Notes under the pieces: generated by a model
What the model was told of the DNA's origin: nothing
Seen by the model: only the letters and a program-made list of their open reading frames with translations
Databases searched by the model: none
NCBI GenBank assembly: GCA_022606425.2
Contig: JAHDVF020000067.1
Coordinates: forward strand, 1,178,001-1,242,000
Source of the DNA: Lepidostoma basale
Lineage: Eukaryota; Arthropoda; Insecta; Trichoptera; Lepidostomatidae
Direction: 5' to 3'
DNA: 64,000 nt
In this document: in pieces, positions 43,881 through 55,611 of the stretch
Layout of the letters: the number at the start of each line of letters is the position of its first letter
How positions within the stretch are numbered: position 1 is the first letter of the stretch
Program-made: the position numbers and the translations under genes

Positions 43881-44619
43881 AAACCTTTTAACAGCAATTT
43901 TTTTTTAAACTAAGAGTAAATATATATTTGTATCGTTCATTATTAAATGCCAAAATTACCAAATATAAGCGAGGCCACGTGGACGATGAGCGGAATGAAA
44001 CTTAGTCGGATGATATGGTGGGGGCATGTTGGAGAACAAGGATACGTTAGGGACCATCATCAAAATAATTGGCACCATAATGACGGAAAAGGACGGCGAT
44101 GAAAAACAAAGAAGAAGGAAGTAATTAACAAGTCTAAGAAACATTGTTAATTCTTTCTACAAGACAAGGCTCCAACGAAAAAGTACTGAAAGAGGGTACC
44201 ATTCCAGAAAGGAAGCACCAGAGCAGAGAAGGGCAAGAGTCCTGCATTCATTTATGATGATTCCCATGCCTCCCTTAAGCACAAAATAAATTAAAATCTA
44301 CATCAAAATATGACAATGATTTGGATATATCTAAAGCTACACAATTTATATCCAAAAAACAGCTTAGATAAGAATTAAGTCGCGCCACTGAGCTGAATTC
44401 TCCAAAATGGTGGCGGTCTCATTTTGCTGTTCTTGCAAATTAGTGTTTGATTTAATTACTCAGAAAATTTTATTAGTGTCAGTTAAATCCCGGCATTTTC
44501 GTTAGTCAAAAGTCAAAATACAGATTCCGAAAGGACAGTCGACCCCAATAAAACAGAACAACATAACGTATCGGGTTTTGTTATTGTTTGACTCACTAGC
44601 AGCATACGAATATAATAAT
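43881..44619. other. Unrecognised sequence
   Basis: No known domain or repeat match. Confidence 0.35.
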
Positions 44620-45065
44620 TAGCTTTCTTCTTCTTCTTCCTCAGCTTATTTCCGTCCACTCCTGGACAAAGGCCTCCTCTATTCGCTTCCATGTCATTCT
44701 GTCCTGTGCAGACTGCATCCAGGTTATTCCGACGTGTCTGTTCAGATCATCCTTCCACCGTAGTTGCAGTCGCCCTGCACTTCTCTCCGCCGTCCACGGT
44801 CAAGTCAGCAGTCTTTTTGTCCACTTTGTAACTCGTGTTTCCGAAAGCTGCCCAGCTTAGTCCAATTTATCTTTTTAACTCTGCGGTTTGATTATTTCGG
44901 CCCAATCGAATATTGTGTCTCAGGTATATATTTTCTAGGACATTCTCAATTCTGTTGCCGTCCACGTTGATTTCAAGCCTTTCCGTGCCCATCACCTTGG
45001 TCTTTGCCAGGTTCATATTCAAACCTACAGATTTGGATACATCGTTTAGTTTTATCAGCAATAAG
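44620..45065 (-). mobile_element. RTE family F fragment with internal deletion
   Basis: GAA-type tail (cttcttcttctt on plus) at 44622. Minus codons: LNMNLAKTKVMGTERLEINV, IGLSWAAFGNTSYKVDKK, then a jump to the C-terminal RRNNLDAVC and GLCPGVD blocks. Confidence 0.82.
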
Positions 45066-45588
45066 TTTTAGATCTATCATAATAAAGCATTAAGAAAATA
45101 CTTTTTTAATGTATTCAAATGTGAATCCACATCACAATATGATAAAAAAATTACAGAAGAATTTTAGAAGAATATATTATGTAACATTATTTTTTAAATT
45201 GTACTCCAAAGAGAGATGAGAACCACCGGAAATATATCTATGAAGATCTTAATATAAAAAGAGGAATTTAAAAAATGTTACTGCTGTCCATTTGGGGAGG
45301 AAGCATGATAGTCAGTTAGTTTGAAGTGTTTCATTATTTTCTAAGTATTTATTCTGATTGTATTTCTATCATTTCGTAAACATTCATAAAATGAATTAGT
45401 ACACTTATTTTTTAGTCAAACTGTGCCCGTTTAAAGATAAATACTCGTATCTCCCTTTACAGTTATTTCATATGTAATTAACGTTCGTTTATTTTGTCAT
45501 TTGACACCAATTTTACATGTTTTGATTCTTATACAATATATGTACCAGATGCGAAAAACAAATAAATTAGTGAACATTTTTTTTAAAT
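45066..45588. other. Unrecognised; RTE tail scrap near 45290
   Basis: 45285-45325 resembles an RTE 3' end (gtccatttggggaggaagc then tagttag). Otherwise nothing. Confidence 0.3.
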
Positions 45589-45760
45589 AGTCCATTGTTT
45601 TGGCCCAAATACCATGATACTTTAACATTTTAAACAGCTAAATTTAATAACTTTGTTTTTGTATCACAAAATTGTATTTTAATTGTCTGTTATCTACACA
45701 AAATTTTATTTAGCTTATACAGGTATAAGGAATTTTAATGGTTATTGTTGAAATGTAATG
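45589..45760. repeat. P3 outer-arm fragment
   Basis: gtccattgttttggcccaaa and aactttgtttttgtatcaca, shared with 11.2, 21.3 and 59.7 kb. Confidence 0.5.
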
Positions 45761-45810
45761 ATTTTGCATCTCCCTCTTCCTAATTCTTAATCTCTTCACA
45801 GTTTGGGGAA

Positions 45811-46468
45811 TGTGGTGAGCGTTTAAAGCAGTGGAGGTTTCAGCGTTTATTGTCGATCACAAGTTATCATACGTTAACAGTATTATGTACTCGTAATGGA
45901 GCGTACGCCTGGATGTCGATAGCAGCGGGAGCAGAGTCCGGGTGGTGAGCAGTAGATGATGATGACGCGTTGGGCAGTAGCGTCGGTCCGCTGGAGCGAA
46001 GACTCATCGGAAGTTACGTGGCGTAGCAGTGTAGATAGTAGCGTAGCTCGGTGGAAGAGTCGGAGGTTCTTTGTACGTAGACTTGACGGCGTAGACTCGT
46101 GTCGGTTAGAAGTCACAAGAAGGAATGACGTAGTAGCGTGGCTTCGTAGGTCGGCGCGGAGGGAGTCCGAGATCCTTCGTGGCGTAAACTTATTTGCGTA
46201 GACTCGTGTCGTTTAGAAGCCGAAATACTGACTGACCTCTTGGGTGGTCGGAAGTACCGCTTTTAAATGCTTTGCTTCCTTTTGCACACGATGCTCTGCT
46301 CTAGTGACCTAGTGACCTGTGTGAATGAATTCGGGCCCTGAATCATCACTTTTGCCTATGCAATGTATGTCATCATTGCGATAAGTAGGTCCTAAGTCAG
46401 GCGTTTTCGGTTATTCGCGTAATATATTTCATCATGAAATATGCTGGTTCACCGGTGGGTCACCTACA
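45811..46468 (-). mobile_element. Probable solo LTR, 658 bp
   Basis: Read on the minus strand it begins TGTAGGTGACCCACCGG and ends CTCACCACA (TG...CA). It has a TATA-like ATTTAAAAGC about 190 bases in, and an AATAAA followed by GCTGAAACC near the 3' end. Base composition is much richer in GC than its surroundings. Gypsy or BEL/Pao type is likely from the GTGACCCACCGG start. No matching 5-bp duplication was found at the edges, so exact borders are uncertain. No internal gag-pol is present. Confidence 0.7.
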
Positions 46469-46499
46469 ATAGTTAGATATAAGCCTCTTCCAAACGTTT

Positions 46500-47102
46500 C
46501 CACTTCTTCTTATCACTCACATTTTTCACCCACTATTTATTAGTTATTGAGGCTCCATAGCACGCCTATCCCTTCTGTGGCCCTCCGACACCTCTTTTGT
46601 TTTCCAATTATTATTTCGTCTCATTGTGCGTCATGCCCAATGCCACTTTATTATCGCTTCGTCAGCTTGTCTCTCCACCCCCACGCTATTCCTCTCTGTC
46701 TCTCGCCAGTGTTATCCAGGCCCTTCCCGCCGTCCGCACAACATCATCGCTCAAATTGGTAGGCTATCTTCTGACACTTTTCCGGCCTAACCTTGGCTTC
46801 CATTCAGTAACCCTCTGACTTCATATTCCATCATTCCGTCGGCACACATGACCAGCCCATTGCCACTTCATTCTCGCAATGCGTAACCCTTTATCGGTGA
46901 CGCTGGTGCATTTTCTAATCTCCACGTTTGGTATATGGTATAGTTGATTCACAAACTGAAGAGCTATATAGTATGGTACTCTTTCTTGAAATCTGATAGG
47001 TTGCCGGGTCAAATGCGTCAAACGGTGATTCGAAATATACTCGTTTTGCAGGAGTGTTTGTAAAACATTATTTTTATAATTGATTAATCGCAAATTTACC
47101 AT
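46500..47102 (-). mobile_element. RTE-type C-terminal fragment
   Basis: The minus frame 47102-46821 ends LRIARMKWQWAGHVCRRNDG. After a shift, DDVVRTAGRAWITLARDREE is read near 46690-46750. Sequence left of 46640 may be its 3' UTR. Confidence 0.75.
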
Positions 47103-48109
47103 GTCGAAATTATTAAAAGGAAAGCCACTTTCGGGTCAGTTTAAATACATAATAACCTTATATAATATTATATATTTTAGAAAGAAATTTTATAATAACT
47201 ACTAATAATATCCTAAGGATCAATTATTGTAATTGGAACCAATTAAAGAAAAAAAAAGTTTCATTATTAATATTATTCTCACCCTTAGTCGCTTTTCCAA
47301 GGAAAAATCAATAAAAAAAATTATATTTTTAATGAAGTCAATTTTTATCATCATTACAATTAAGCCGATAGCATTTTTGTTAATTTAATAATAATAAAAA
47401 TAACATGTTGATTTATTTCAATGTTTGAATTGATTGAAACATTTTTTGGTTTTCGAATCATAAGAAAGTAAAATAAAAATGGCATCTAGATTTTTTATTA
47501 ACGCACTGTCACTCATACTATTGCAAACGATCTCCTTGTAGTGAATGGACTTTAACTAGCGAGATTTCCAACATGGATCATCTAATGCCCGTTGGGCAAC
47601 TTTTTTATAACTTTTAACTGTGCAACTTTTAAAAACAAAAAACTTTACTATGTTTGTTTGAAAATCGCATTAATTTTAAAGTAAAATCAAAAAACACATC
47701 AATCAAAATATTTTCTATCGTTAGCCACTTCTTTTCCCATCTTTCTAGCAAGAGATTAATCTATCTTCGAAAAAACGCCTCGTATATTGATGTAATCCTG
47801 GCATCGACCCAATTCTTGACATCCGCATATGAATGTAAGTGGTGCTCTTCTAATGTCCAGAATGTCCCTCTGCCTTATCATGTGTCGTGGATCTGAATAA
47901 GTGGTAGTCCGATGGTGCCACGTCTGGTGAATAAGGCGGTTGCGGCAGAATCTCGTGTTACCCAGGATTGACAGACATTGAAGCAAATGAAGGAAACCTA
48001 CGTTTAGGATTGAACAGATATAGACTGGTTATGATAATAATTAAATCCAAATTGAGGATGTTATGGACACAATGGATAATAAAATGCACTTTTTGGAAAA
48101 AGTTTACGT
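47103..48109. other. AT-rich sequence, no supported gene
   Basis: Frames at 47654-47896 and 47968-48330 show no domain. Confidence 0.35.
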
Positions 48110-48910
48110 TACATTTAGTTAGAAAGTTTCTATCCTGGGATTGGTTTGCATCAATTTCTTCTATTCTTCTCTTCCATTCTTCCCTGTCTTGTGCGTCTCT
48201 TTTGAAATCTGCATATGATGAGCAGCGCACGTCCACCAACAGGTCCTCCAGGTACTCTCGGCGTGAGCGTCACCTAGAGTTTGTCCCCTCGGTCATTCCC
48301 TCCATTATGGCATGCAAGAGGCCTTCTTGACGTATTACACGGCCTATCCATCTTGCGCGCCTTTCGGACAAGGTCCTGAGCAGATGCCTTCCTACTTCGA
48401 TTCTTTGAAGAACCTCCTCATTTGTGATATGGTCTCTCCAGGAAATTCCTAATAGTATACTATAGGACCACATCTCAAAAGCCTCTAATCTCCGTTTATC
48501 TCTTTCGTATAGGCACCATGTCTCGCAGCCGTACATCAAGATACTCCATACATAGTTCTTGATGAGGAGTTTTCTCAGTTTTAGGTCTATATTATTTGAT
48601 ACTTTTATTTTCGACCTTTTATTAAATGCAAGTCTAGCCTGATGTATACTGCTGTTGACCTCGCTCATTAGACCGACCGTTCCATGTTATTTTGCTCCCG
48701 AGGTAGACAAACTCCTTGGTGTTCTTTAGTGGAACTCCTGACATCACTACTCATCTGATATTGTATTCGGTCTACAGTCAGCATCTTTGTTTTGTCTTTA
48801 TTTATATCATGTTGTAGTTATTTTAAAGAATGCTTTGCTAAGTTGTTAAGGCCTCTTGCAGTTCTTCTTCACTTTCAACAACCAGCAACCATAGCAATAT
48901 CATGTACCAT
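48110..48910 (-). mobile_element. RTE-type fragment, family I
   Basis: The minus frame 48668-48270 reads IKNYVWSILMYGCETWCLYE, then ISWRDHITNEEVLQRI, then ERRARWIGRVIRQEGLLHAI. The C-terminus continues to about 48110 (DAQDREEWKRRIEEIDANQ). Upstream, frameshifted RT codons extend to about 48910. Confidence 0.85.
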
Positions 48911-49974
48911 ATATTTATACTTCGTAATTAATTAACTTGACGTATTGATGAAGCTTAACTGATGGCTGAGCATTAACTTATGCCTTGGGAAATAACATGT
49001 GATTTATACTGGTAATTTGGGCGAAAAACCATTGTTCAAACATGTTCTAATTGATTTTTCAGTTCTTTTATTTTTCTTTGTTAGATTTTTTCTGTAGGTA
49101 CTTTGAGCACTTAAAGAATGAAATCTAAAGCCTTGTAACAGTGGTTCTAAAACTTTTTTTTCTTTTCAAAACAATTTTGTTAACTTTAAAACTAAAATTT
49201 TGTATTGTTTCTATTGTATAATATACGAGTATATTATACATAAAAGTAATGTGAACAAAATTCTTTTTGACAAATATAAAACGCTGAAACTGTATAATTA
49301 TAATGTGTATTTTATTTTTTTTATTGAGTTAAATGTTATGCCTCATTTACATACGTATAAAATTAAAATTATAAGAACTTCATGAAAAACTTTAAAACTA
49401 TTCCATACTTGATACGTATGGTGTACTCGTAGTTAGTATGATAATGTCTCTCGCTTACCCACTTCAACTCTGACGGAAACATCCAAAGTTCTGTTTTTAA
49501 GCACTTAAGTAATATGCATTTGGGATCCAAAAACTTTTTACCTACAAGCACCAGCGTTTGAGTAGTGAGCTGTCTTGAGTGACGGCGGCACGGTATCGCT
49601 AAGTGGTTTCTTAGCCCATCGCGTTTTAACAAAGAACACACTCTTTGTATGACAGATTACTGCGTAGTGTCACAAAGAACCGATTTTCAAGAAAATTGTT
49701 TTTCGTGGATTTTTTTCTTAATAAGTTGATTATTATTTTACATAATCAAAGTCAACAAGCACGAACATTATTATGAGACAAGAAAGATAATTTAACTAAG
49801 GCTCTCTTTAAAAACAAATACCAAAATTTTCTTATACAGAAAGCACTGAAGATATATTGTTATTTGTATTATTATTTTGTTGAATCGTTCTTTACATCAT
49901 TATAATGTATGAGGATGTTCCCGAGGAGATCAGAAGTAAGAAGTAAATAAGTAGATTCAAAGTAAAATGGAGTG
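48911..49974. other. Unrecognised sequence
   Basis: No gene or repeat recognised. A 90-codon minus frame at 49369-49641 has no known domain. Confidence 0.35.
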
Positions 49975-50110
49975 AAACAGTGTTGACAGTAAAGTGCAAC
50001 ATTTTTTGCTGGTTCTTGGGATGTCATTAAAGCCTTTGATGTGATAGTTTCCCATTGTTTTCCACGTTATTTGAACCCTATTACTAAATACAACTTCTTA
50101 GCTATTAATT
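49975..50110 (-). mobile_element. SINE 3' part, split by a retroelement
   Basis: Contains aaagtgcaacattttttgct and tgatgtgatagtttccca, continuing at 50470-50625 after the family H insertion. Confidence 0.7.
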
Positions 50111-50469
50111 GCGCCGAATGCCAAGAATTTCCTGGACAGACATGGTTACCAGTACCGAAGTCCTGAGGCGAGCTAGAGTTGACAGGGAACTGCTGTCAAC
50201 TATCAAGGTTCGGAAAATTTCACATCTGGGTCATATACTGCATGGGGAAAAGTACCACCTTCTCCAACTGATATTGGAGGGGAAAATTTAAGAACGCTGA
50301 GGGCCCGGTAGGAGACAAATGTCCTGGCCGTGAAACGTGAGGGAGTGGACCGGCATCCGAAGTGTGGAAGAGCTGTTCCAAGTGGCGCAGGACAGGGATA
50401 GGTTCGCCGAGGTGATCGCCAACGTTGGGGGAACCCGACATGGCGCTTCTTCTTCTTCTTCAAGAAGAA
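50111..50469 (+). mobile_element. Non-LTR fragment, family H, with target duplication
   Basis: Codons for RMPRISWTDMVTSTEVLRRA, ISHLGHILHGEKYHLLQLIL, then the CTT-rich 3' end. It is bounded by gctattaatt (50101-50110) and gctattgatt (50470-50479), a 10-bp duplication with one difference. Confidence 0.82.
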
Positions 50470-50625
50470 GCTATTGATTCTCATGACATGTGATAGGTAG
50501 CTAATCCATCGCCATTTTATTGGCACGTGAATTCTATACCAGGCCAAATACAGTGTAACAATTACACTACCATCGCCGGGAATAGAACCCGGGACATTTT
50601 GTGTGGCAGTCATAACTATGGGCAA
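50470..50625 (-). mobile_element. SINE head, tRNA-derived
   Basis: Minus box B GGTTCTATTCC (one change from GGTTCGATTCC), and the body shared with 10.3 kb. Confidence 0.8.
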
Positions 50626-50820
50626 AAATTCGCCACAAGTTGTAAATTATTACTTTTCAGTGTAAATATGTTTATAGGAATATGGGTTTATGTACATGTT
50701 TATGTAAATATATTTAAATAAATGAGAGTTATGACGTTTCCGTATAAATAAGAGCCATTCGATTTAATGAGAATTTTCAGTGATTGCATTTTGATTCAAC
50801 GGTTGTTTATTTGTTTTCAG
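50626..50820 (+). other. Intron sequence with 3' splice site
   Basis: It ends ggttgtttatttgttttcag, a good pyrimidine tract and AG acceptor at 50819-50820. Confidence 0.8.
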
Positions 50821-50999
50821 GAAAATGGACTGGCATAGTGACGACAACTCGTATCACCCACGCCACTCCAGCCGCTCTCTTCGCTCATGCAGCATCGAGG
50901 TACTGGGAGGATGATAGCAAGATCCCCCCAGCCAGCAGGAAGAGCTGCAAGGACATAGCCTTGCAGCTGGTGGACAATCATCCTGGCAGGAACATCAAT
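50821..50999 (+). CDS. Alkaline phosphatase, one internal exon
   Basis: A 179-bp exon of a membrane-type alkaline phosphatase, a zinc/magnesium phosphomonoesterase on cell surfaces such as insect midgut. It starts with two bases completing a split codon (probably Gly) and then 59 codons, ending on a codon boundary before the donor GTGAGT at 51000. Visible motifs: WTGIVTTTRITHATPAALFA, where the His and the Thr two residues later match metal-site residues of the family, and ASRYWEDD, whose Arg matches the phosphate-contacting Arg of mammalian and bacterial enzymes. SRKSCKDIALQLVDNHPGRN follows the family pattern up to the usual GGGR segment, which would be in the next exon. The active-site Ser lies upstream. 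No other exon was recognised in the window. No gene symbol is given since insects carry several paralogues. Confidence 0.92.
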
Positions 51000-51089
51000 G
51001 TGAGTTCAGAAGTTTCCACCTATCCGTATTGGTCCAATGATATTTGAAAAACTGTTCTGCAACTGTTCAAATTGTGTATTCTACGCTAG
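51000..51089 (+). other. Intron start with splice donor
   Basis: GTGAGT at 51000-51005, then unremarkable sequence. Confidence 0.8.
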
Positions 51090-51207
51090 TTTTAATTAAA
51101 GGGATTGATTTGCAGCAAAGTGCAACATTTTTGCTGGTTCTTTGGATCCACATAGGCCTTTAATGTGGTAGTTTCGCACTGCTTTTCACATTTATATACA
51201 GCAGGTT
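51090..51207 (-). mobile_element. SINE 3' part
   Basis: gattgatttgcagcaaagtg ... tttaatgtggtagtttcgca; resumes at 51945-51990 (cccaattactgtatacaatt) after the family E insertion. Confidence 0.7.
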
Positions 51208-51944
51208 CTTCTTCTGGCCTCAAGGAACCTTCTCCACCCGACTCCATCGCACGCCTGATGCCTAACATCATCCCAAGTGAGGCCTGCTGTTTTAACCTCG
51301 TCCTGCAGGACTCTTCTCCAGGTGGCTGTAGGTCTGCCTCGCTTCCTCCTTCCCCCCATAGGGGACCAGTCTAGTGCACCCTGAGCGATGCAGGCTGGGT
51401 TTCATCTCAGAGTGTGATCGATCCACTGCCATTTGCGTCTTGCGACTTGTTCTGTAATTGGCTTCTCGCATGCCATGGTCCAGTGAACGGCATTTGACAC
51501 TGTTTGGGGCTAATAGATCTTGAATATTAAGCGAAGGCACCTATTTATAAACACCTGGAGTTTTCCAATATCGTCTGCGGTAGATTTCCAAGTCTCACAT
51601 CTGTACAGCAGTGCGCTTTTAACGCTACTGCTGAATATTTGGAGATTGAGCCTTCTCGAAATGATACTGGAACGCCAAACAGGGCAAAGCACAGCGAAAG
51701 CTCTCCTTGCCTTGTTGAGTCTGTTGGCTACATCTTCATCCGTACCTCCTTAGCCTGCTATCTACTACCGAAGTAAAAGCTGGTTGTGGTCTTAAGTGGG
51801 ACACCGTGGAGCAAGATTGGGGGTGGAGTCATTTGTGGACACTCGTAGGTCTACTGTATTGGACATGTTAATTTAGAGACCTATTTTTGCCGCTTCCTCT
51901 TGAAGTCTACACGGCTTCTGCTCTGTTTCTACCCGGTTTATCGA
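51208..51944 (-). mobile_element. Non-LTR fragment, family E, with 10-bp target duplication
   Basis: It has a GAA-type tail at 51208 and the C-terminal codons of family E (RRTLQDE, ALDWSPMGG) plus upstream post-RT sequence (LYRCETWKSTADDIGKLQ). Flanked by acagcaggtt at 51198-51207 and 51945-51954, an exact 10-bp duplication. Confidence 0.88.
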
Positions 51945-51990
51945 ACAGCAGGTTAATTAAACCCAATTACTGTATACAATTTTTGATCTA

Positions 51991-52389
51991 TTTATAGAAA
52001 AATATTATCGTTACACCAAATTCCACATAGTCGTAATAAAAAAATAACGCTCTGTTCTAGTGAATATTCATAAATATGAGTTGCATTGGTCGCGGCATCC
52101 ATTGTTATGTATTATGCATACAGTCATCTTCTTATTATTAGTGTTAGTCTTATGGTTGTTTTTTCAAAAGGCCTCCTGAGAGGTCGATTCGCTGTCATCC
52201 TTTTAGTGGTCATGCTGGGGCGCCTACCTTGGGGATGGCCGTGCAATGCAAAACGAGGGAGTTTATATGGACTCTTTCAAATAAGCAATAATGTACGTAA
52301 TTAGTTATTTTAATAACATCTGATATATAAAGGCCATATGGAATTTAATATTTCATGTTATGAGACAAAACATGTTTATCCACTTTTCT
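51991..52389. other. Unrecognised sequence
   Basis: The 52086-52304 frame shows no domain. Confidence 0.3.
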
Positions 52390-53170
52390 CAGTTTATTCA
52401 TAATAATGTTTCTTTTTTTTATATACTTTGTATACAACACTCATATTTATTAAAAAAATAAAAATTGAATATCAAACATGTTTTGGACTAACCAGCTGTT
52501 ATAATGATTTATTTTGGAACGTTTATGCTTTTGTGATAATGAATTCAAAATTTAATATAATTATTTAAAGCTCTTATTAGCAAACCATCTCATTGAAACA
52601 GAGCATTTATTTAATAGAGATAATGGCGTTGGATTTTTGTGTGTTAATAATAGAAATATTACTTTGATAATCTTGAAATTTTAGAAATTAAAAATGTATT
52701 TAAAAATAAAGAAAATATTATAAATAATCAAATAAATTTAACGTCAAGTCCAATCTTTGATTAATTTCTTTGTTGTTAGTTAATACCTGAACCCCAATAA
52801 AAACTTTAAATTATTATTTTAAAAAAGTTATTTATTCATAATATTTGTTATAACAAAAGCATAAAAGTTTCAAAATAAATCATCATAACATTTGTCAAAA
52901 CTGATCATGTTTGTAAACAATTTCATAATATCTGTCTTTTTCTTTTCTATATACTTTGTATATACAACACTAACATTTAATACAATTAAATTACATATCA
53001 GACATGTTTCGGACAACCGGTCCTTCTTCAGTGATACATATTATAAAGATACATATTTAAAATATTACAACAATTGTTTTCAAATACGATCAGTTTTGAC
53101 AGATATTATAAAGATTTATAAGATTTTAAAGATGTTATAACAACACAAAGTATGGCGAACATAGAAGAAA
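52390..53170 (-). repeat. P4 repeats (two left halves)
   Basis: One half at 52400-52500 (AAAACAUGUUU in place of GAAA) and a second at about 52860-53165 with an intact motif at 52993-53039. Both carry tatatactttgtata and the outer block aacacaaagtatggcgaac. Confidence 0.75.
52993..53039 (-). ncRNA. Hammerhead-like motif (P4), best copy
   Basis: AUGUAUCA pairs over 8 bp (two G-U) with UGAUAUGU as stem I. CUGAAGA, an extra A, stem II GGAC-CGGUU-GUCC, GAAA, self-complementary ACAUGU and C complete it. All core bases except the extra A fit a hammerhead. Confidence 0.6.
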
Positions 53171-53179
53171 TTTCAGTTT

Positions 53180-53560
53180 CAAACTGCCGAAATTAAAGTC
53201 GGTGATGCCTGCTCAAAAGAAATTGAAATTAGGCTTCGATATGTGGTTGCACAGCAGAATGCTTCGCATTCCGTGGACAGATTTCGTCAGAAATTTAGAA
53301 GTTTTGAGGAAAGCCATATCTGGGTCACATTCTGCGGGGAGATAAATACAGTTTGCTCCAAAATGGGTTTTCTCCACGCTGGTAAAACATTGAGGGGCAG
53401 CGTGGTCCTGGTAGAAGGCAAACGTCTTGGCTTGCAACATAAGAGACTGGACTGAGATAAGACATGTGGGGAAGCTGTTCCGGGTTGCGCAAGATAGAGA
53501 AGCCTTCGTCGGAATGATTGCCAACGTCAGGGGGACCTGATACGGCACGCGAAGAAGAAG
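53180..53560 (+). mobile_element. Non-LTR fragment, family H
   Basis: Codons MPAQKKLKLGFDMWLHSRML, RIPWTDFVRNLEVLRK, then frameshifted LFRVAQDREAFVGMIANVRG and a GAA tail (gaagaagaag). Confidence 0.82.
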
Positions 53561-53564
53561 ATAT

Positions 53565-53660
53565 AATATCACTGATGTAGGGCTGGTTAGTCCGAAGCAT
53601 ATTTGATATATTTTTTTTTTATGATTATGAGTGTTGTATACAAAGTATATAAAAAAAGAC
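53565..53660 (+). ncRNA. Hammerhead-like motif (P4), near-intact
   Basis: AAUAUCA and UGAUAU form stem I. CUGAUGU (A9 changed), A, GGGCU-GGUU-AGUCC stem II, GAAGCAUAUU (one change in GAAA). Outer arm tgttgtatacaaagtatata pairs with the half at 52.4 kb. Confidence 0.45.
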
Positions 53661-53689
53661 TTGGGACTTGGACTTGGATCTTCTGGCTT

Positions 53690-53990
53690 ACAGAGGTTCA
53701 GCTCATGTGGCTATTCCTCTTACGTCTGATGGGAACATTGTTGGAAGGTGATTTGGTGAGTTGTTAGTTTGTGTGGCCCGTTAGCGATTTTGGGCGCTTG
53801 TGGCGGCTGGAAGTGTTTGGGTCGTAATTAGAGAGGTATTTTATTGTGGGGTTGGGATGTGAAGGGAGTCCTTTGTAAAAACGTTCGGCAAGTTTCAGAA
53901 AGAATTCATCTATCATCGGGATTCCCGATTCTATGTGCAGTTGTGTAATCCTGGTCCATGAAGGCGCACCAAGATAAAAAAAGAATCATT
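53690..53990 (-). mobile_element. Jockey-type C-terminal fragment
   Basis: Minus codons: SWTRITQLHIESGIPMIDEF, FLKLAERFYKGLPSHPNPTI, the end of a jockey-clade reverse transcriptase protein. Confidence 0.72.
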
Positions 53991-54544
53991 AAACATCTAC
54001 AACACAAAGTTATGGCGAACATATGTTAGAAGAAATTATTTATAATATATATCTTTGTTTCTCTTTGTGTTGAAATTGGGATCAATTTGTTGACTGTTTT
54101 GATACTTGGCACCCTTGTAATGATCTGCCCTCAATTGATCACGATTTCGCACGTGTCGTCAGAGCACTCGCATGGTCTCAACACTCCCCGCATATACCGC
54201 ACCCCATATCTAAGATTCCCATCACGTTTGAAGTTTTATAGAATGAAATGACGCACCCAGCAAAATATAATAGATAACGTCGTATTGACTAGTTCGGACA
54301 TCGTTTGAAAACACACAAAAGCATTGTACTTGAGATCTCATTACAACTTTCTTAGAAATGTGGTAATCCCGAAACACCGCATCCTGTGAATCAGCCACTC
54401 AGCGCGCTTCCCTCGGGACCTCTTACCCAGGGTTCTCAAACATACCAGTAATATGTACATGCCGTCATACCTCGAAACCAAGAATTTATCCCAAATAATG
54501 TCTTAGGGATCAACCCTTTTAGATCACGAAGGTTTCACAATACA
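53991..54544. other. Mostly unrecognised
   Basis: A P4 outer block (aacacaaagttatggcgaac) at 54000. The rest has no repeat match. Confidence 0.35.
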
Positions 54545-55031
54545 CACTTATATATGGAAGCGAAGCAAGGAACCGGCAATAGAAGGATGAAAGTAGAATA
54601 AATGCAGCAGAAATAAGATCTCTTAGACGAATGTGTGGATACTCTGTGAATGATAGAATGTCGAATGAAAATATAAGAAGTGAATGCGGTGCGAATTATG
54701 GTGTTGTGAACAAAATAATGAAAGGATCATTAAGATGGTTTGGACATATTGAAAGAATGAATGAAGAAAGAATGGTAAAAAAATTATATGTTAATGATGT
54801 AAATGGAACCAGAAATAGAGGAAGACCGAGGAAAACGTGGCACGATCAAATAAATCAAATATTGAATGTCGGCCATGTGAGGAGTCAGAGAAATCGACGC
54901 GCGTACATGACACGATGTATGAATGTTGAGGAATCGAGAAAAATATTTCAGGAAAGAAAAGTGTGGCAGTCCATTCTTTCTGCCTAATCCTTCGGGGAGA
55001 CGGCGTGATGGTTAGTTAGTTAGTTAGTTAG
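54545..55031 (+). mobile_element. 5'-truncated RTE subfamily A copy
   Basis: The frame 54631-54987 is open: NDRMSNENIRSECGANYGVV ... RWFGHIERMNEERMVKKLYV ... GRPRKTWHDQINQILNVGHV. The tail is five TTAG repeats. Confidence 0.9.
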
Positions 55032-55611
55032 GTTACACCAAATGGATTTAAAAGAAAACTTGTGTCTTTTAACAATCGTTATGTTAAGTACTAAAAGAAC
55101 GATCTCTGCTGTCATATTTTAAAAAAACGCACCAATCGAAATCTAATTTAGTAACATATCGATATAATTAAATTTTTCGTTTGTTCAATGACAATTTTAA
55201 TAAATTCTTCAATAATATTTTAAAGTTAAGTTGAATTGGCTAATTACACTTAAAAATGGTGGATACGTGGAATTTAAATTAAATAAACACGAATGTCCGG
55301 ATCGTCCAGCTGACAACATGTGCACCATCGAAAATAACATTTGTGAATTTTTTTATTGTTTTCATATCATTGTATTTTATATTTTTTTGTTTTAGATTTA
55401 TTTTGTGGACGTTGGACACTCACAAAGTGAATGCTTCATACGAAAATTTATTTATTATTTCTTGTACGATGACACAAAACTACATTTTGAATAATTAATA
55501 CGAATAAAAACGTAGATGCTGTTTTACAGATCGTTGGATCTATTTAAAGAAACTGAATGTGATGAATATTTTAGATTTTTTACTATGCATCGTGAATATT
55601 TTTTTTTTAAA
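55032..55611. other. Unrecognised sequence
   Basis: Nothing recognised beyond a P-family trace near 55480. Confidence 0.3.

Noticed and set aside
45956..46201. 81-codon plus frame in GC-rich sequence
   Set aside because: Lies inside the probable LTR read on the other strand.
46547..46818. Overlapping Ser/His-rich plus frames
   Set aside because: Opposite an RTE-type fragment; no domain.
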